From Brachypodium distachyon (Eukaryota > Streptophyta > Magnoliopsida > Poales > Poaceae), in assembly GCF_000005505.3 (NCBI RefSeq), contig NC_016134.3, positions 2,170,001-2,234,000 of the forward strand: DNA of 64,000 nt, written 5' to 3'. Of this stretch, positions 1 through 11,367 are shown piece by piece; position 1 is the first letter of the stretch; every line of letters begins with the position of its first letter. The notes under the pieces are model-generated. The model did not search any database and had not been told where the DNA came from. It worked only from the letters and a program-made list of their open reading frames with translations. The position numbers were made by a program, and so were the translations under genes.

Positions 1-305
1 ACCTTCCTGCGTCTGAACAATATGCACGGACGATCTTTTCCCTTTTCGCAATGCAATTCGTGGCACGTTATACTTGTGCATATCGTTCGCCACCGCACGA
101 ACATAACGTGAATCCTAATTTCTGACGCCATTGAGATCTGCACACATTTTTTTTCTTTCGCATTCAATCTCTGGCTCGTGCCAACGTTGACAAATCTCCG
201 AGCCCCGCCGTACGGCTAGCTCCAGTGCGGCTGCAAAAGACGTAGTACGTCACCACCGTCGCCCGCTACTCACCTGTGTCCTGCGCAAAGCAAATCGTTG
301 CCCCG

Positions 306-313
306 CCACGTGT
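306..313 (+). promoter_or_regulatory. G-box / ABRE-like element
   Basis: The sequence CCACGTGT contains the palindrome CACGTG and the ACGTGT core of ABA-response elements. It lies about 155 bases upstream of the TATA box of the WD40 gene, a usual place for a bZIP or bHLH binding site. Function is inferred from the motif only. Confidence 0.45.
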
Positions 314-462
314 CCCACCGGAACGATTCGGACATTCAGACCATGTGGTAGTAGTAGTAGCTGCCAGGAAAAGGCCCAAGTAATCTCGCTCGTGAAGCCT
401 CAGCCGTCCACCTGTCCCAAAAGCCGCCCAGCCCCGTATACCGACCGCCGGCCGCCGGCCTC

Positions 463-470
463 TATATATA
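463..470 (+). promoter_or_regulatory. TATA box of the WD40 gene
   Basis: TATATATA sits in a CT/GC-rich context about 210 bases upstream of the start codon at 680. Transcription would then start near 495-500, leaving a 5' leader of about 180 bases. This is the best-formed TATA box in the first 5 kb. Confidence 0.65.
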
Positions 471-679
471 CCCACGCCACGCCCCGGCGCCATTGATCCC
501 AGCTGAATATCTCTTCTCCGCACAACGAGCCAACGAAACCGCCAAAAGCAAAAGCGTCATCGTAATCTCCCTCCGGCCGGCCTTTCTTGGCTCCGTCGTT
601 TCTCGCCAAGCGAGTTCGATCGCTCCAAAGACCTCAAATTTCTGGTCGATTAATCTGCGTACCGGAGAGTATAAACACC

Positions 680-2173
680 ATGGGGAATCGCAAGAAGTTG
701 CTGCAGTTTCTACGGCCGGACCCGGCGGTGGCGGCGGCCAAGTCGCCGTCCATTTCTTCCTCCTCCTGCTCCGACGACGAAGACAACGACGACGCGCTCT
801 CGCCGCTGCCGTCCCCGATGGCAACGCCCAGCAGCACGCAGACCTCAGCCACGGCGTCGCCCTACGCCGCCTCGCCATGGATAAACCTCCCCGGCCTCCG
901 CGCCGGCGCCGGCGACAACACGCCGGACCTGAAGACGACGACGGGGCTGCTCGGCTCCCTGGTGAAGCCAGACGGCCACGTGTACTCGCTGGCCGCGTCC
1001 GGGGACCTCCTCTACACGGGCACCGACTCCAAGAACGTCCGCGTCTGGCGCGACCACCGCGAGTCGTCCGCCGCCGGGTTCCGCTGCGGCAGCGGGCTGG
1101 TAAAGGCCATCGTCGTCTCCCCCTCCGACGGCCGCATCTTCACCGGCCACCAGGACGGCAAGATCCGCGTCTGGCTCCCCAATTCCTCTTCCGACAACAA
1201 CAACAACAGCTTCATCCAGCACAAGCGGGTGGGCTCGCTCCCGAGGCTGGGCGACTACCTGCGGAGCTCCGTGATGCCGTCGCGGTACGTGGAGACCGGC
1301 CGGAGGAGGAAGAGCTGCGTCTGGCTCAGGCACTTCGACGCCGTGTCGTGCCTGTCCCTGGACGCCGCCGCCGGGGTGCTGTATTCCGGGTCGTGGGACC
1401 GGAGCTTCAAGGCCTGGAGAGTCTCCGACTCGCGGTGCCTCGAGTCCATGGTGCACGCCCACGACGACGCGGTGAACGCCGTGGCTGTTGCGGGCTTCGA
1501 CGCGCTCGTGTTCACCGGCTCCGCCGACGGGTCCGTCAAGGTCTGGCGCCGGGAGCACCTCGAAGAAGTCGCGAGGAAGAAGAAGAAGAAGAAGAAGGGG
1601 GGGAAGACGACGAGGCACGTGATGGAGCGCGTGCTGAGGAAGGGGGACAGCGCCGTGAACGGCATCGCGGTGTGCGTCGAGGCGAGGGTGGTGTACGTGG
1701 GGTCCTCGGACGGCGCCGTGACCCACTGGCAATGGCGCCGCGGCGGAGACGGCGGCGCCCCGCCGAGGAACGGCGGCGTGCTTCGCGGCCATGGGAACAT
1801 GGCGGTGCTGTGCGTGGCCGTGGCCGGCGGGCGCGTGGTGGCGAGCGGCGGCGCGGACAGGACCGTCTGCGTGTGGCGGCGCGACGAGGGCGCGCAGCAT
1901 AGCAAGATCGCCGTGCTCAAGGGGCACACGGGGCCCGTCAAGTGCGTCGCCATGGACCTCGAGCTCGAGGACGAGGACCGCGGCCATGGCGATGGCGACG
2001 GGTACCGGCGGTGGGTGGTGTACAGCGGCAGCCTCGACGGGTCCGTCAAGGTGTGGCGCGTGTCCGACGCGCCGGACGCGAGCACGACGCCGACGCCGGC
2101 GCGCGCATGGAACGGATCACCGTCGCCGCCGCTGGCGGGCGCGTGGACGCCGTCCTCGCGGCTTCGGGGATGA
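680..2173 (+). CDS. JINGUBANG-like WD40-repeat protein
   Basis: Intronless gene for a 497-residue WD40 beta-propeller protein. The chosen ATG (context ACCATGG, protein start MGNRKK) fits a good initiation site; the frame is open further upstream but that part lies in the leader. A Ser/Pro-rich N terminus of about 90 residues is followed by seven WD repeats at roughly 99-125, 147-165, 222-246, 264-289, 325-350, 375-399 and 419-459, each ending in a form of GS-D-G-VKVW. The pattern and length match plant JINGUBANG-like proteins; the Arabidopsis founder is known as a negative regulator of pollen germination. The blade repeats look intact. Between repeats 4 and 5 there is a run of seven lysines, likely a disordered loop or nuclear signal. 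Strong GC codon bias is typical of grass single-exon genes. A role in pollen is inference. Confidence 0.88.
   Translation: MGNRKKLLQFLRPDPAVAAAKSPSISSSSCSDDEDNDDALSPLPSPMATPSSTQTSATASPYAASPWINLPGLRAGAGDNTPDLKTTTGLLGSLVKPDGHVYSLAASGDLLYTGTDSKNVRVWRDHRESSAAGFRCGSGLVKAIVVSPSDGRIFTGHQDGKIRVWLPNSSSDNNNNSFIQHKRVGSLPRLGDYLRSSVMPSRYVETGRRRKSCVWLRHFDAVSCLSLDAAAGVLYSGSWDRSFKAWRVSDSRCLESMVHAHDDAVNAVAVAGFDALVFTGSADGSVKVWRREHLEEVARKKKKKKKGGKTTRHVMERVLRKGDSAVNGIAVCVEARVVYVGSSDGAVTHWQWRRGGDGGAPPRNGGVLRGHGNMAVLCVAVAGGRVVASGGADRTVCVWRRDEGAQHSKIAVLKGHTGPVKCVAMDLELEDEDRGHGDGDGYRRWVVYSGSLDGSVKVWRVSDAPDASTTPTPARAWNGSPSPPLAGAWTPSSRLRG
1577..1597 (+). repeat. (AAG)7 coding microsatellite
   Basis: Seven in-frame AAG codons encode a poly-lysine run at residues 300-306 of the WD40 protein. 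It lies in the loop after repeat 4, so length changes would not break a blade. Confidence 0.85.
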
Positions 2174-4908
2174 ACGCGCGGGGCAATGTAGAGCGCGCAC
2201 GTGGAACCCGTGTGGCCGCGCGCGGTAGTCTGGCTAGCTAGGGAGTGAGTACGCAGTACGTAGGATTGACTACGTGTATGTACGCCGTATTTACGTATGC
2301 ATGTACGGTGTGGCGTATGTTGATTGATTTGTTTTGTTTGATTGTTTTCTGGAGGCCGGCGTGGGCCCGCAAATGGAATGGACGGTGGGATGATGTTGAT
2401 GGGCTTGATTATTTGTGGTGGAGATTTGGTCGGTGATCGATCGGAGCGGCTGGTGGCGGGGGCCCGGCTGGGGAGACCATGACTGCTGACTTGCTCAGAG
2501 ATCCATTTGTACACTCTCTCGAGTAAGCAAAGGGGGAATGGATTTAATTAGCTGTGACTTTCGGAGATGTGAACGGTGTGTTTTCGTGTCTCTTTTGTGC
2601 GAGACAAAGTTGTCACACAAAGGTTTTGTTCTTGCTTTGCTTGTGTGAGAAGAAAAGAAGAAAAATATGAAGAGATCATATTGGTGGTGTGGCCGGTTTG
2701 CTTTGCTTTCATTCTAGCTAGGCCATGCATGTCTCATCAGATTTTAAGACTTTCGAGACGCATTGATTCCGGACGGTTGCTTCATGTGAAGCAACTAAAG
2801 ATGTAGATGCCTGTCGTTTGGGGGATAATTAAGCCTGATGGACGTACGTACTTTTCGTCGTCGCTGATACATGCAGGATCGGCCATTATATACGTACACC
2901 AGATCAATAAATGATGCCGTGTTGGTTAATGATTATTTGTCAAATGCGACGTGCTACGCTACGTATTGCCAGTAGATGGGGGTGTGTGGTGTGACGCCGA
3001 AACTGACAAGCGGGACGCTGCTATCGAGTTCCGTACGTTGCAAGCAATGCAGATGGGCCGGAGGAGGCGCGTGCGGCTGGGGTGCATTGCACCGGCGCGG
3101 CCCAAGAGACCGACCGACCTGTGATTAGTTTCTGGTTGAGAATGACCGCTGATGACGCACGGTATATGCACGGGACACGTTTTTTGCAGGATCGTTATAT
3201 CTTTCTCGCAACCAATAGTATAACATTTTCAGTAGGCGACAAGACCCTTTGAGCTGCCACATTTTAACCACGTTATCATGTGGCACTGATGCTTCGCACT
3301 TCCTATGGGCTTCGAGTTTGTCGCACTTTTTTTTGAGAAAGAACTGGAGTATACTTGAGGAGTAAAAAAAAATCACTTCCAAGAGCCTTTTTCCATGAAA
3401 CCTGCAGGTCCCTGGAGTTGGGCCATATAATAACGTCTAAACAACCGTTTTACTCACCAGAAGAGGGCCCATTGGGTATCTCCCAGCTGAGAGCCCGAAG
3501 CGAGAGACACGGCCCAACACACTGCTATTGCGAGTCCACAGCCCAGGGCCCAGGCACGCACCAAGGGCCGCCCAGCGCGCCCCGCGCGAAAGAGAACGGT
3601 AAAGGATTCTTTTTTTTTCTTTTTTCTTGCGAACGAACGGTGAACGATTCTGTTCCGTCGGTTCCATGCGACGCCGGCGTGGCGGCGTCGGCACGTCTCA
3701 ACTTAGGAGCACAACATTTCTACGTTGTTTCTGCATTGGTACACACATCGGCCTCCACTGTTGCGATCAATTTTCGTGAAGATAGATTTACCAATCGGGG
3801 AGCAAAGCAATGGAGCAGATACGGTAGATTATTTAAAGCGTTGGAAAAGTATATTTCTCATACTCCAGTACGTTGGTCGGGAGCAGCCACCGAAACCAAA
3901 CCGCGGCGGATTCCTTGGCCCGTGACGCACGTCGTGGCCCCACCGCAAATCATTCCCCATCCATTCCGTCCGCGGTGGCCCGCACGACCAATCCACCAGC
4001 AGCAGCGGAGAAACCGGAAAATATCCCGCGGGGCCCGCTCCTCCGCTGTCTTTCCGGACCCACATGTCAGTAAGGGTTAGCAGGGGGAGGGAGCGAAGCG
4101 AGCGGTCGGGGGGGTGGACTGGGTCGGGTCAGTCTTTGCAGCGGGGCCCACCGCGGGAAGATTCGCCCTTGTTCCGGGCCCACCGGTCAATTCCCCCTCC
4201 TCCCATTGGAGACCTGACTGACTGAGGGAGAGTCTCGGAGAGTGGATGCCGGTCGGTTTGGGTTGGGTCACTCGCTCGCTGGTGACCGCATCGTGGGTCG
4301 CTCGGTCGGTCTCGCTGTTCCGTTTCCGGCTGCGGTGGGCGCGGTGCATGGATCACGGTTCACGGACGGGGCGGCGTTCGGCTTTGAAAAAGAAGAAACG
4401 AAAATTCTGGGTCGGGGTTGGAAAAGCGGAAAGACAGGAGAGGGTGCACGTGTCTGCTCGTGCAACGGTTTCTTTGCATATGCTCTCCGGTCGTTTTGTA
4501 ATCGGTCGTGTGCTGTTTCTTGGACTCGATCGAGTGATAGCTCGCTGGGTATTTCTTCCAAGTCGCCATGGACGAGAAAATAACTACCGAGTGTTTCTAA
4601 ATCACAGTCATTCTCTTTTGTGTGTACTGTACTAAACTAAACACAGTTACGTGAGTATTATTAAACATGGCTTGACCGTAATGTGCACCGCATTTTTTGT
4701 TGCACGTGCACCGTCAAGTTCGAATTTCGCTCCCACTCTTTCCCAATTGTGCGCTATCATCCACATAATTTATTCAAATTTAATTATATTTTTGTCGCAC
4801 GTGCATCGCGGTACACTTAGTGGATCCCCCTCCCTCCCCGATCGAGCATCGATGACCATCCAATTCATTTGATACTACCGATTTACTCACATTTGTCACA
4901 GACCCGAT

Positions 4909-5050
4909 GTTTTTTTTTTAGGAATTACCGAGGGGGAAGTCTCCCGCCTGAATTTCTTTACTCCAAAGTAGAGGTTTTACAAGTTCGTGAGACAAAAGTA
5001 CAAATAGTCACGCCAAGAAGCGGCGGCTACCTTATGACCGGCTTTCGTAA
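4909..5050 (-). mobile_element. Possible 5'-truncated LINE 3' tail
   Basis: A nine-base T run is followed by a short imperfect inverted repeat (around GGGGG...CTCCC) and then ordinary sequence, the layout of the other minus-strand LINE ends in this window. The stem is weaker than in the other copies and no target duplication was found. The right edge is a guess. Confidence 0.35.
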
Positions 5051-5379
5051 GTCGGTTAGGCTAGAAAGCTGAGTCATATGTGATGCTCTTTATAATTACA
5101 GATGTAGGTAAAGTAATACGACGAAAAACAATCGAGTTCTTGTAGTCCCATTTCTTTTTTATATTATAGTTCTCATTCATGAGTTAGCTTGCCCAGACTC
5201 CCACGTCCTTTTTAATAAATCTGACAAGTCCCGCTCCTTTCTTTTCAGTTTACAAGATCTATTGGTGAATCCTAAACCGTCACTTTAACCTAGAAATACA
5301 AGTAGTATGCCTAGCATACCATTGCATGTCCTCGGGGAGAAGAAATACCACCCACTAGAAACTATGGAACATGAAGTTT

Positions 5380-5487
5380 ATTTTCTCCGATCCATATTAC
5401 TTGTTTCAAATTTGTCTAAATATAAATGTATTCATTCGTCTAGATACACGTAATATTTTGACAACTAATATGGATTGGAGGGAGTAT
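5380..5487. mobile_element. Stowaway-type MITE
   Basis: Inverted ends: TTCTCCGATCCATATTACTTG on the left pairs with CTAATATGGATTGGAGGGAG on the right, enclosing about 65 AT-rich bases, next to TA. The ends match the CTCCCTCCGATCC consensus of grass Stowaway elements (Tc1/mariner derivatives). Confidence 0.75.
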
Positions 5488-5715
5488 AATTTCAATCCAG
5501 TCTTACACGTTAATCCGAGCCTCCGAGGATCAAGGAGGGAAAAACGGCCATTTCTAGTCAGAAGAAGAAGCCACGTCAGTGTACAGACTAGGGGAGTGAT
5601 GATGATGTACTCCACTACTGGACTACTGGTCCACGGTAGACCCGGCGCACGACAAAAACAAGCAAGCAGTCTTCCTTCTCCACGACGACTCCTCGCCCAT
5701 CTCCCTTTCGTCTTG

Positions 5716-5738
5716 CTCCCTCCCTCCCTCCCTCCCTC
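5716..5738 (+). repeat. (CTCC)n tract in the XLG leader
   Basis: CTCCC repeats form a pyrimidine-rich tract about 180 bases upstream of the XLG start codon. Such tracts are common in plant 5' UTRs and core promoters. Confidence 0.7.
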
Positions 5739-5841
5739 GCGCATGCTCCAAAAAAGCTAGCCCCCCCTCCTCCCCCCACCTTTCCCCTCTCCTCGCCGTC
5801 TAGGGTTCCCCACCGGCCACCACCACCTCCCACCCCATCCC

Positions 5842-5880
5842 ATGCCTCTCCTGCTCCTCCTGCTGCTCCCCAAACCCTAG
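5842..5880 (+). promoter_or_regulatory. Upstream ORF in the XLG leader
   Basis: ATG...TAG encodes a leucine-rich 12-residue peptide (MPLLLLLLLPKP) ending 30 bases before the main ATG at 5911. A second five-codon uORF lies at 5743-5760. Whether both are in the mRNA depends on the transcription start, which the sequence does not fix. Confidence 0.45.
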
Positions 5881-5910
5881 GAGGACCAGGAGCCCGTCCC
5901 CGACTCCACC

Positions 5911-8900
5911 ATGGCCGCCACCGTCGCCGCGGGGGGCGACGGCGGGGGCGACTACACGTTCGCGGCGGAGTACGACGGCCCGCCGCTCCCTTACTCCCTG
6001 CCGCGCGCCATCCCGCTCGACCTCTCTCGCATCCCGCTCGCCGCGCTCTCCTCCTCGCCCCCCGTCTCCTCGCCGCCCCCCGTCGTGCGCCCGCTCACCC
6101 CGTCCTCCCTCTGCTCCGCCATCCACGCCCACCAGGCCGCTTCTGCTTCTGCGGCGGCGGCGGCCACGGGGCCTCCTCCTCGCTCTTCCTCGGGGACTGC
6201 GGGGGGTGGCGCTGGCGCACCCCCGGCGGCGGTCGCTGACTCACCCACCTCCGTCATCGAGAACCACCACGCCGCCGCGCACCACTCCGCAGAGCTTCCT
6301 TCCTCCCTCCCCTCCGACGCCGAAGACGCGGATGAAGATGGCGAGGAGGCCGGTGACCAGGCGGGGATGCCGGTTCCCCACAAGCCCACCGTCTCCTTCG
6401 CCGAGACCAGCGGCTCCCTCCTCGAATCCTCCTCCTCCTCGTCCGAGGAGGAGGACGACGACGACGAAGGCGCCGACGAGGCCCCGCCCCACGCCGCCTC
6501 CGCTCGATCCAGCGGCTCCCTCTCCCCCGCGCATTTCGAATCGGCGAGCCACCGGAAGGGACCCAGGCCCCGGGGCTGCTACAGATGCGGGAAGGGCGGC
6601 GGCTTCTGGGGCCGAGGGGACAAGGAGTCGTGCCTCGCCTGCGGCGCGCGGTACTGCACGGAGTGCCTGCTCCGGGCCATGGGGTCCATGCCGGAGGGCC
6701 GCAAGTGCCTGGACTGCATCGGCCGGCCCGTGGTCGAGTCGAGGCGGAACGCGCTGGGGCGAGGCTCCCGCGTGCTGCGGCGGCTGCTCAGCGCGGCTGA
6801 GGTGGAGCTCGTCATGAGGAGCGAGCGCGCGTGCGCGGCGAACCAACTGCGCCCGGAGGACGTTTATGTCAACGGTGCGAAGCTGTTGCCGGAGGAGCTT
6901 GCGCTGCTGCAGGGGTGCCCGTGCCCTCCTTCCAGGCTCCGGCCTGGCTTCTATTGGTACGACAAGGTGTCCGGCTTCTGGGGCAAGGTATGTGAGCTGT
7001 AAAGATTTCTATTTTATGGTGCTTCCCCACACATTTCGGTAGAAAAACTAGTATGGTCTTTGTATGCTGTAGTTTGATTTAGCTATTAGGCTGGTCAACG
7101 ACCAAGGAGAGTTATACGTCGGTTGATTTCTGTCTGCTGTAGTTTGATGTCAAGATCGCGTTTTAGGCATTTCATTTCTCCCTCCGATCCATAAAAAATG
7201 TCACTCACTTAGTACAAATTTGCGGACACTTTTTATGGACCTGAGGGAGTACGATTTTGGTTACCTAAATTGTATTGCTCGAATGCTTGATCATCGGCGC
7301 AGAAGGACTTATGTGAACGGTTTCCAGTTGTTGGATCTGGGACAGGGCTTGTGCCTCTTTGCCCTTGCCAATGCACATTCAAAGTGGTTGTTTACCTCAT
7401 ATAGCTGTGTAGATTCTGTATTGGATGTAAATAATGAGATTGCATATGCTTACTTTTTGTTCTTGGTGAGAATCATGAAGCGGGATCCTGAGAGATAGTG
7501 CTGCTGGACTTGATGTCGTTGAATGCTTAGTTGACTATTTTGATTATTAATGGGCTTTCTTTTATGAGTTAGTACAATCATGGTGTCGTATCATGGTTTC
7601 AATAAATTATCAAAGTCCTAGGAATCAGGTTGATTATTGGGTGCAAATCATTAGAACTTGTTACTTCGGATTATTCTAGTTGAGAACAGCCCATAGTTGC
7701 ACACCAAGGCTGGTACTGGAAGTTGGAAAATCTAAGTTTGATCATGTCACTCTTTTGTCCTCAAGATGCCATTCCACGATTCAATCTGTACGATTAATTT
7801 TACTTGCTTTATGCATATGTTAACGATACATCGCCACAACTCTGACTTTGAACTTGTATTGGAAAAATGCTCCAGGAGGGACACAAGCCCCATTGCATAA
7901 TAAGCCCAAATCTAAATGTTGGTGGTACCCTAGATCAAAAGGCAAGCAATGGGAGCACTGGAATAATGATAAATGGCCGTGAGATTACAAAATCGGAGCT
8001 GCAAATGCTTAAGGTTTGAAATCATTTGCTCCTACGTAATTTTGAGATCTGTGCCTTACACTTTCCTTAATGGCCTCTTTCGTTTCAGTTGGCAGGAGTT
8101 CAATGTGCTGGCAAACCTCACTTTTGGGTGAATGCTGATGGGAGTTACCAAGAGGAAGGCCAAAAAACTGTCAAAGGGAAGATCTGGGATAAGGTAGTTC
8201 TGAAATTCAACTTTTCATGAGCGCCCTGTAATTTGTTGTGAGGAAACTGATCAAAGTTATATCTGCGCTTCTCCACCAGCCTATAGTAAAGCTGCTTAGT
8301 CCTGTCCTGTCATTGCCAACGCCTAACAAAGCAACTAATCAATGCGGTGAAGAAGCTGTTCATGTGGGAGGTCAACTGATCCCTGACTACTTGGAGCAAA
8401 GGTCAATCCAGAAGCTTTTGTTGGTTGGATCAGGGACTAGCACCATACTCAAGCAGGTACAAATGGCTATTGATGTCTATTATGTTGATGTGTATGAATG
8501 CATTAGTTGACTAGCTGCATTGAAGTTCACCATCCAATTACTGGTGCTCATCTTGGAACATTAGTGGCAAGGTTTACGTTCCACATATGCAATGACTAAA
8601 TCTTTGGCAGGGCTAAATGCCATTTGCAATATTGATGTAGCATTTGACTTCGAATCTATCAAATCTCAGGCTAAATTCTCATACAAGAGCAAACCATTTT
8701 CGCCGGATGAGTGTGAAGATCTCAAACATATAATACAAAGTAACATATATCGCTACCTCGGTATACTACTTGAAGGGCGTGAACAATTTGAAGAGGAAGT
8801 TTTGGCTGATAGAAGAAAAATCTGCCAGCATGATCCTTCTAGCTCTGGTATGATCATGGCTATCTACCATTTGATCTGCTGCATAATAAACATATCTATA

Positions 8901-10394
8901 ACCTTAGAATTCATGAGACTCCTTTGTAAAGCACAGGAACCAAGCAAAACACTGATATGTTAACCATTCGTCTAGACTTGACTTCCTGGTGTTTCTGCAG
9001 GGCATTCTGAATCGGGGTTCTGTGATGAAGTTACAGACTACTCCATTGTCCCGCGCTTGAAAGCATTGTCTGATTGGATTCTAAAAGCCATGGCTTTTGG
9101 TAATCTTGAAGACATATTCCCTGCAGCTAGTCGTGAATATGCGCCACTGGTTGAGGAACTATGGAAAGATCCTGCTATTCAAGCTACATATAGAAGAAGA
9201 AGTGAACTGCCGTTCCTGCCATCTGCTGCCAGTTATTTTCTTGACAGGGTACTATTGTTGTTCTACTGTATTTCTTTGTTTGTTTACTTGGTTTGATGTT
9301 TATATTCGCTCCTGTTTCATGTTGGATGGGACTTGTTTAATAGTGATTCGATCACACAATCTCAATTGTTCAATTTTTTTAACACGTCGCAATTGAAATG
9401 ATCAGGTGGTTGATATTTCTCGAACGGAATACGAGCTCTCTGATATGGATATCCTCTATGCTGATGGAATAACATCATCGGATGGATTGGCATCTACAGA
9501 TATCTCTTTCCCGCAGCTGGCTTTGGATGCAAGGGTTGTTAATGAGGCTGACCCACAGGACACCTTGCTAAGGTTGGTCTTCTATCACAAAATACTGTTG
9601 TGGTCTGATAGTTGTTTGGTTTATTTGCATTCTTTCATAACTTTGAATACATGTACGTGCTTTAGTAAGTGTTGATGTTTCTCATGAGGTATTTTCCATG
9701 TATTTTTGTCAACTGTCTCTGAAGATGGAAGATGTACATCTTTGCTTGTCTCCGATACACTACCCTCATTGGAAATTTCCTTGTTTTCAGGTACCAGCTG
9801 ATACGAATAAACAACAAAGGATTGCAGGGGAACAACAAATGGCTGCAGATGTTCGATGATGTAAGGCTTGTTATCTTCTGTGTCACGGTTAGCGACTATG
9901 ACGAGTGCTATGAGGATGCAAATGGCAACATTGTCAACAAGATGATGGAGAACAGGCGGCTATTCGAGAGCATCGTCCTCCATCCGACATTCGAGCAGAT
10001 GGATTTCCTCGTACTTCTGACCAAGTTTGATCTCCTAGAGCAGAAGATTGGCAATTCCCCGCTAACTTCATGCGAGTGGTTCGACGATTTCACTCCGATG
10101 GTAAGCCGCAACCTGGTAAACGGGAGCAGCAGAAGCACCACTCGAAGCAGCAACACGGGCGCGTCGCTGGGGCAGATGGCGGCGCACTATGTCGCGACGA
10201 AGTTCAAGAGGCTGTTCCGTTCACTCGCGGGGCGGAAGCTCTACGTGTCGTACGTGAACGCCCTGGACCAGGAGTCGGTGCGGTCGGCGATCCGCTACGG
10301 GCGGGAGATTGTCAAGTGGGAGGAGGAGAAGCCCGTGTTTGGGGCCAGCTCCACCGTCTACAGCGGTGAGGAGCCGACCTCGTACTCCCACTGA
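5911..10394 (+). CDS. Extra-large G protein (XLG) alpha-like subunit
   Basis: Eight coding exons: 5911-6987, 7876-8013, 8089-8193, 8280-8456, 8670-8847, 9001-9248, 9406-9572, 9791-10394. All junctions are GT-AG, frame is kept, and the product is 897 residues, the usual XLG size. The N-terminal half is acidic and Ser-rich, then has a cysteine cluster at 223-269 (pairs C223/C226, C241/C244, C249/C252, C266/C269). The C-terminal half is the G-alpha-like domain: P-loop variant [10 protein letters not shown] at 490-499, a switch region near 661-678, WLQMFDDV at 714-721, and TKFD at 774-777 in place of NKxD. XLGs are plant-specific, bind G-beta-gamma and act in immunity, root growth and stress signalling. 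The degenerate GTP motifs are typical of the family, which binds nucleotide weakly. Intron 1 (888 bases) carries a Stowaway MITE. Which XLG paralogue this is cannot be said. Confidence 0.92.
7178..7252. mobile_element. Stowaway MITE in XLG intron 1
   Basis: CTCCCTCCGATCCATAAAAA at the left pairs with TTTTTATGGACCTGAGGGAG at the right, about 75 bases in all. It lies well away from both splice sites. Confidence 0.8.
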
Positions 10395-10903
10395 CACCGC
10401 CGGCCGACCGACCTTTTGTCTGGGCAAGGAGCACACAAGACAGAGAAGAAGAGGCGTGTAAATATAGCTGTGTATTTTCCTCTGCCTGCCTGCCTGCGGC
10501 GACGACCACGGAACCTTTTGTTCATGATCCGCCTGTTAATTTCTCTTTTTCTTCCCTGAGCTGATCATCCGCTTGTGTTGCATGGTTGCTTGTATTAATT
10601 AGTTTGTTCACAGTTAGAACGAGGGGGTGCATGCAAGAGAGGCCTGTGCCGGCTCCGATTCTTGTGTATGTGTGTGTGTGTATTATTGTCGATCTCATTT
10701 ACACGGTGTTCATTTCTTGTATAAGTTGTTTGTTGCGTGCCCGCCTGACTCATCTGAACAAGTAGGAAAGAACAAACATAGCGGTAGCTACATGGTCATG
10801 TGGTACAGTCTGTCATTTCCTTAGTGTATGTACTGTACATATACAGCTACAGGGCTAGCATAGCACGTAGCGGGTGGGTGGTGGCTGGCCGGCCGCCGGT
10901 GAG
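10395..10903. other. XLG 3' UTR and downstream flank
   Basis: No gene. It contains T-rich 3' UTR-like sequence and a short (TG)n run near 10668-10680. A transcript end probably lies somewhere before 10870, but no single poly(A) signal stands out. Confidence 0.5.
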
Positions 10904-11131
10904 CTAGCTGGGCGCGAATCGGTCTAGCAGCAGGTACACCGTCGCCTCCGACATGAGGCCGCTGCCGGTCTCCTTGGTCTTCCTGCCGCTGTCAGGCTTC
11001 GCCACCGCTGTCGGCGCCGGCTGCTTCTTGCCAGGCAGGAGGACGTCGGTGAGCCGCTCGCAAAACCAATAAGGCGCCAGCGACGTTGGAGGCAGCCGTC
11101 GTGGAGGATGTCGATGACGATGCAAAGCTAG
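10904..11131 (-). pseudogene. C-terminal remnant of an unidentified protein
   Basis: A GC-rich minus-strand frame ends ...YLLLDRFAPS and stops at 10904. Its base composition is like a grass coding exon. The frame is convincing for about 55-70 residues only; upstream it runs into a Tourist MITE at 11135. I do not recognise the family. It could be the last exon of a gene broken by the MITE, or a captured fragment. No start or complete domain is visible. Confidence 0.35.
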
Positions 11132-11134
11132 TAA

Positions 11135-11364
11135 GGCTCCATTTATTTGGACTTCTCCTTCAGTTTTTGATAATTTTAACAATTTCAAAAGCACTTTTCC
11201 TGTTTACACATGAAGCTGAGAAGCATGTCCGGACGTGCTTTTGGTGCTTTTAGCTGAGAAGCACGTCCGGAAATGCTTTTCAGTTTCATGTGTAAACGGG
11301 AAAAGTGCTTTTGAAATTGCAAGAAGCACCAAAAGTTGAAGCAGAAGCCCAAACAAACAAGGCC
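11135..11364. mobile_element. Tourist-like MITE, copy 1 (230 bp)
   Basis: Long imperfect inverted repeats fold the element on itself; the right end reads ...GCCCAAACAAACAAGGCC, the complement of GGCCTTGTTTGTTTGGGC. TAA lies on both sides (11132-11134 and 11365-11367), as expected for PIF/Harbinger elements. A sister copy of the same 230-bp length lies at 47379-47608. Confidence 0.75.
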
Positions 11365-11367
11365 TAA

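Larger units (their letters stand above)
2174..5715. other. Spacer between the WD40 and XLG genes
   Basis: No convincing gene. The first few hundred bases are the WD40 3' UTR and flank. Around 3600-4350 the sequence is moderately GC-rich with promoter-like runs, but its reading frames have no recognisable domain. It contains a poly(T)-led LINE-like tail (4909) and a Stowaway MITE (5380). Confidence 0.6.

Noticed and set aside
845..1987. Long minus-strand reading frame opposite the WD40 gene
   Set aside because: Mirror of GC-rich, codon-biased coding DNA; no domain and no splice signals.
4242..4635. Two overlapping plus-strand frames of 113-129 codons
   Set aside because: No recognisable domain, arginine/serine-rich composition, no conserved motif. 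Could be a leader but not supportable as a gene.
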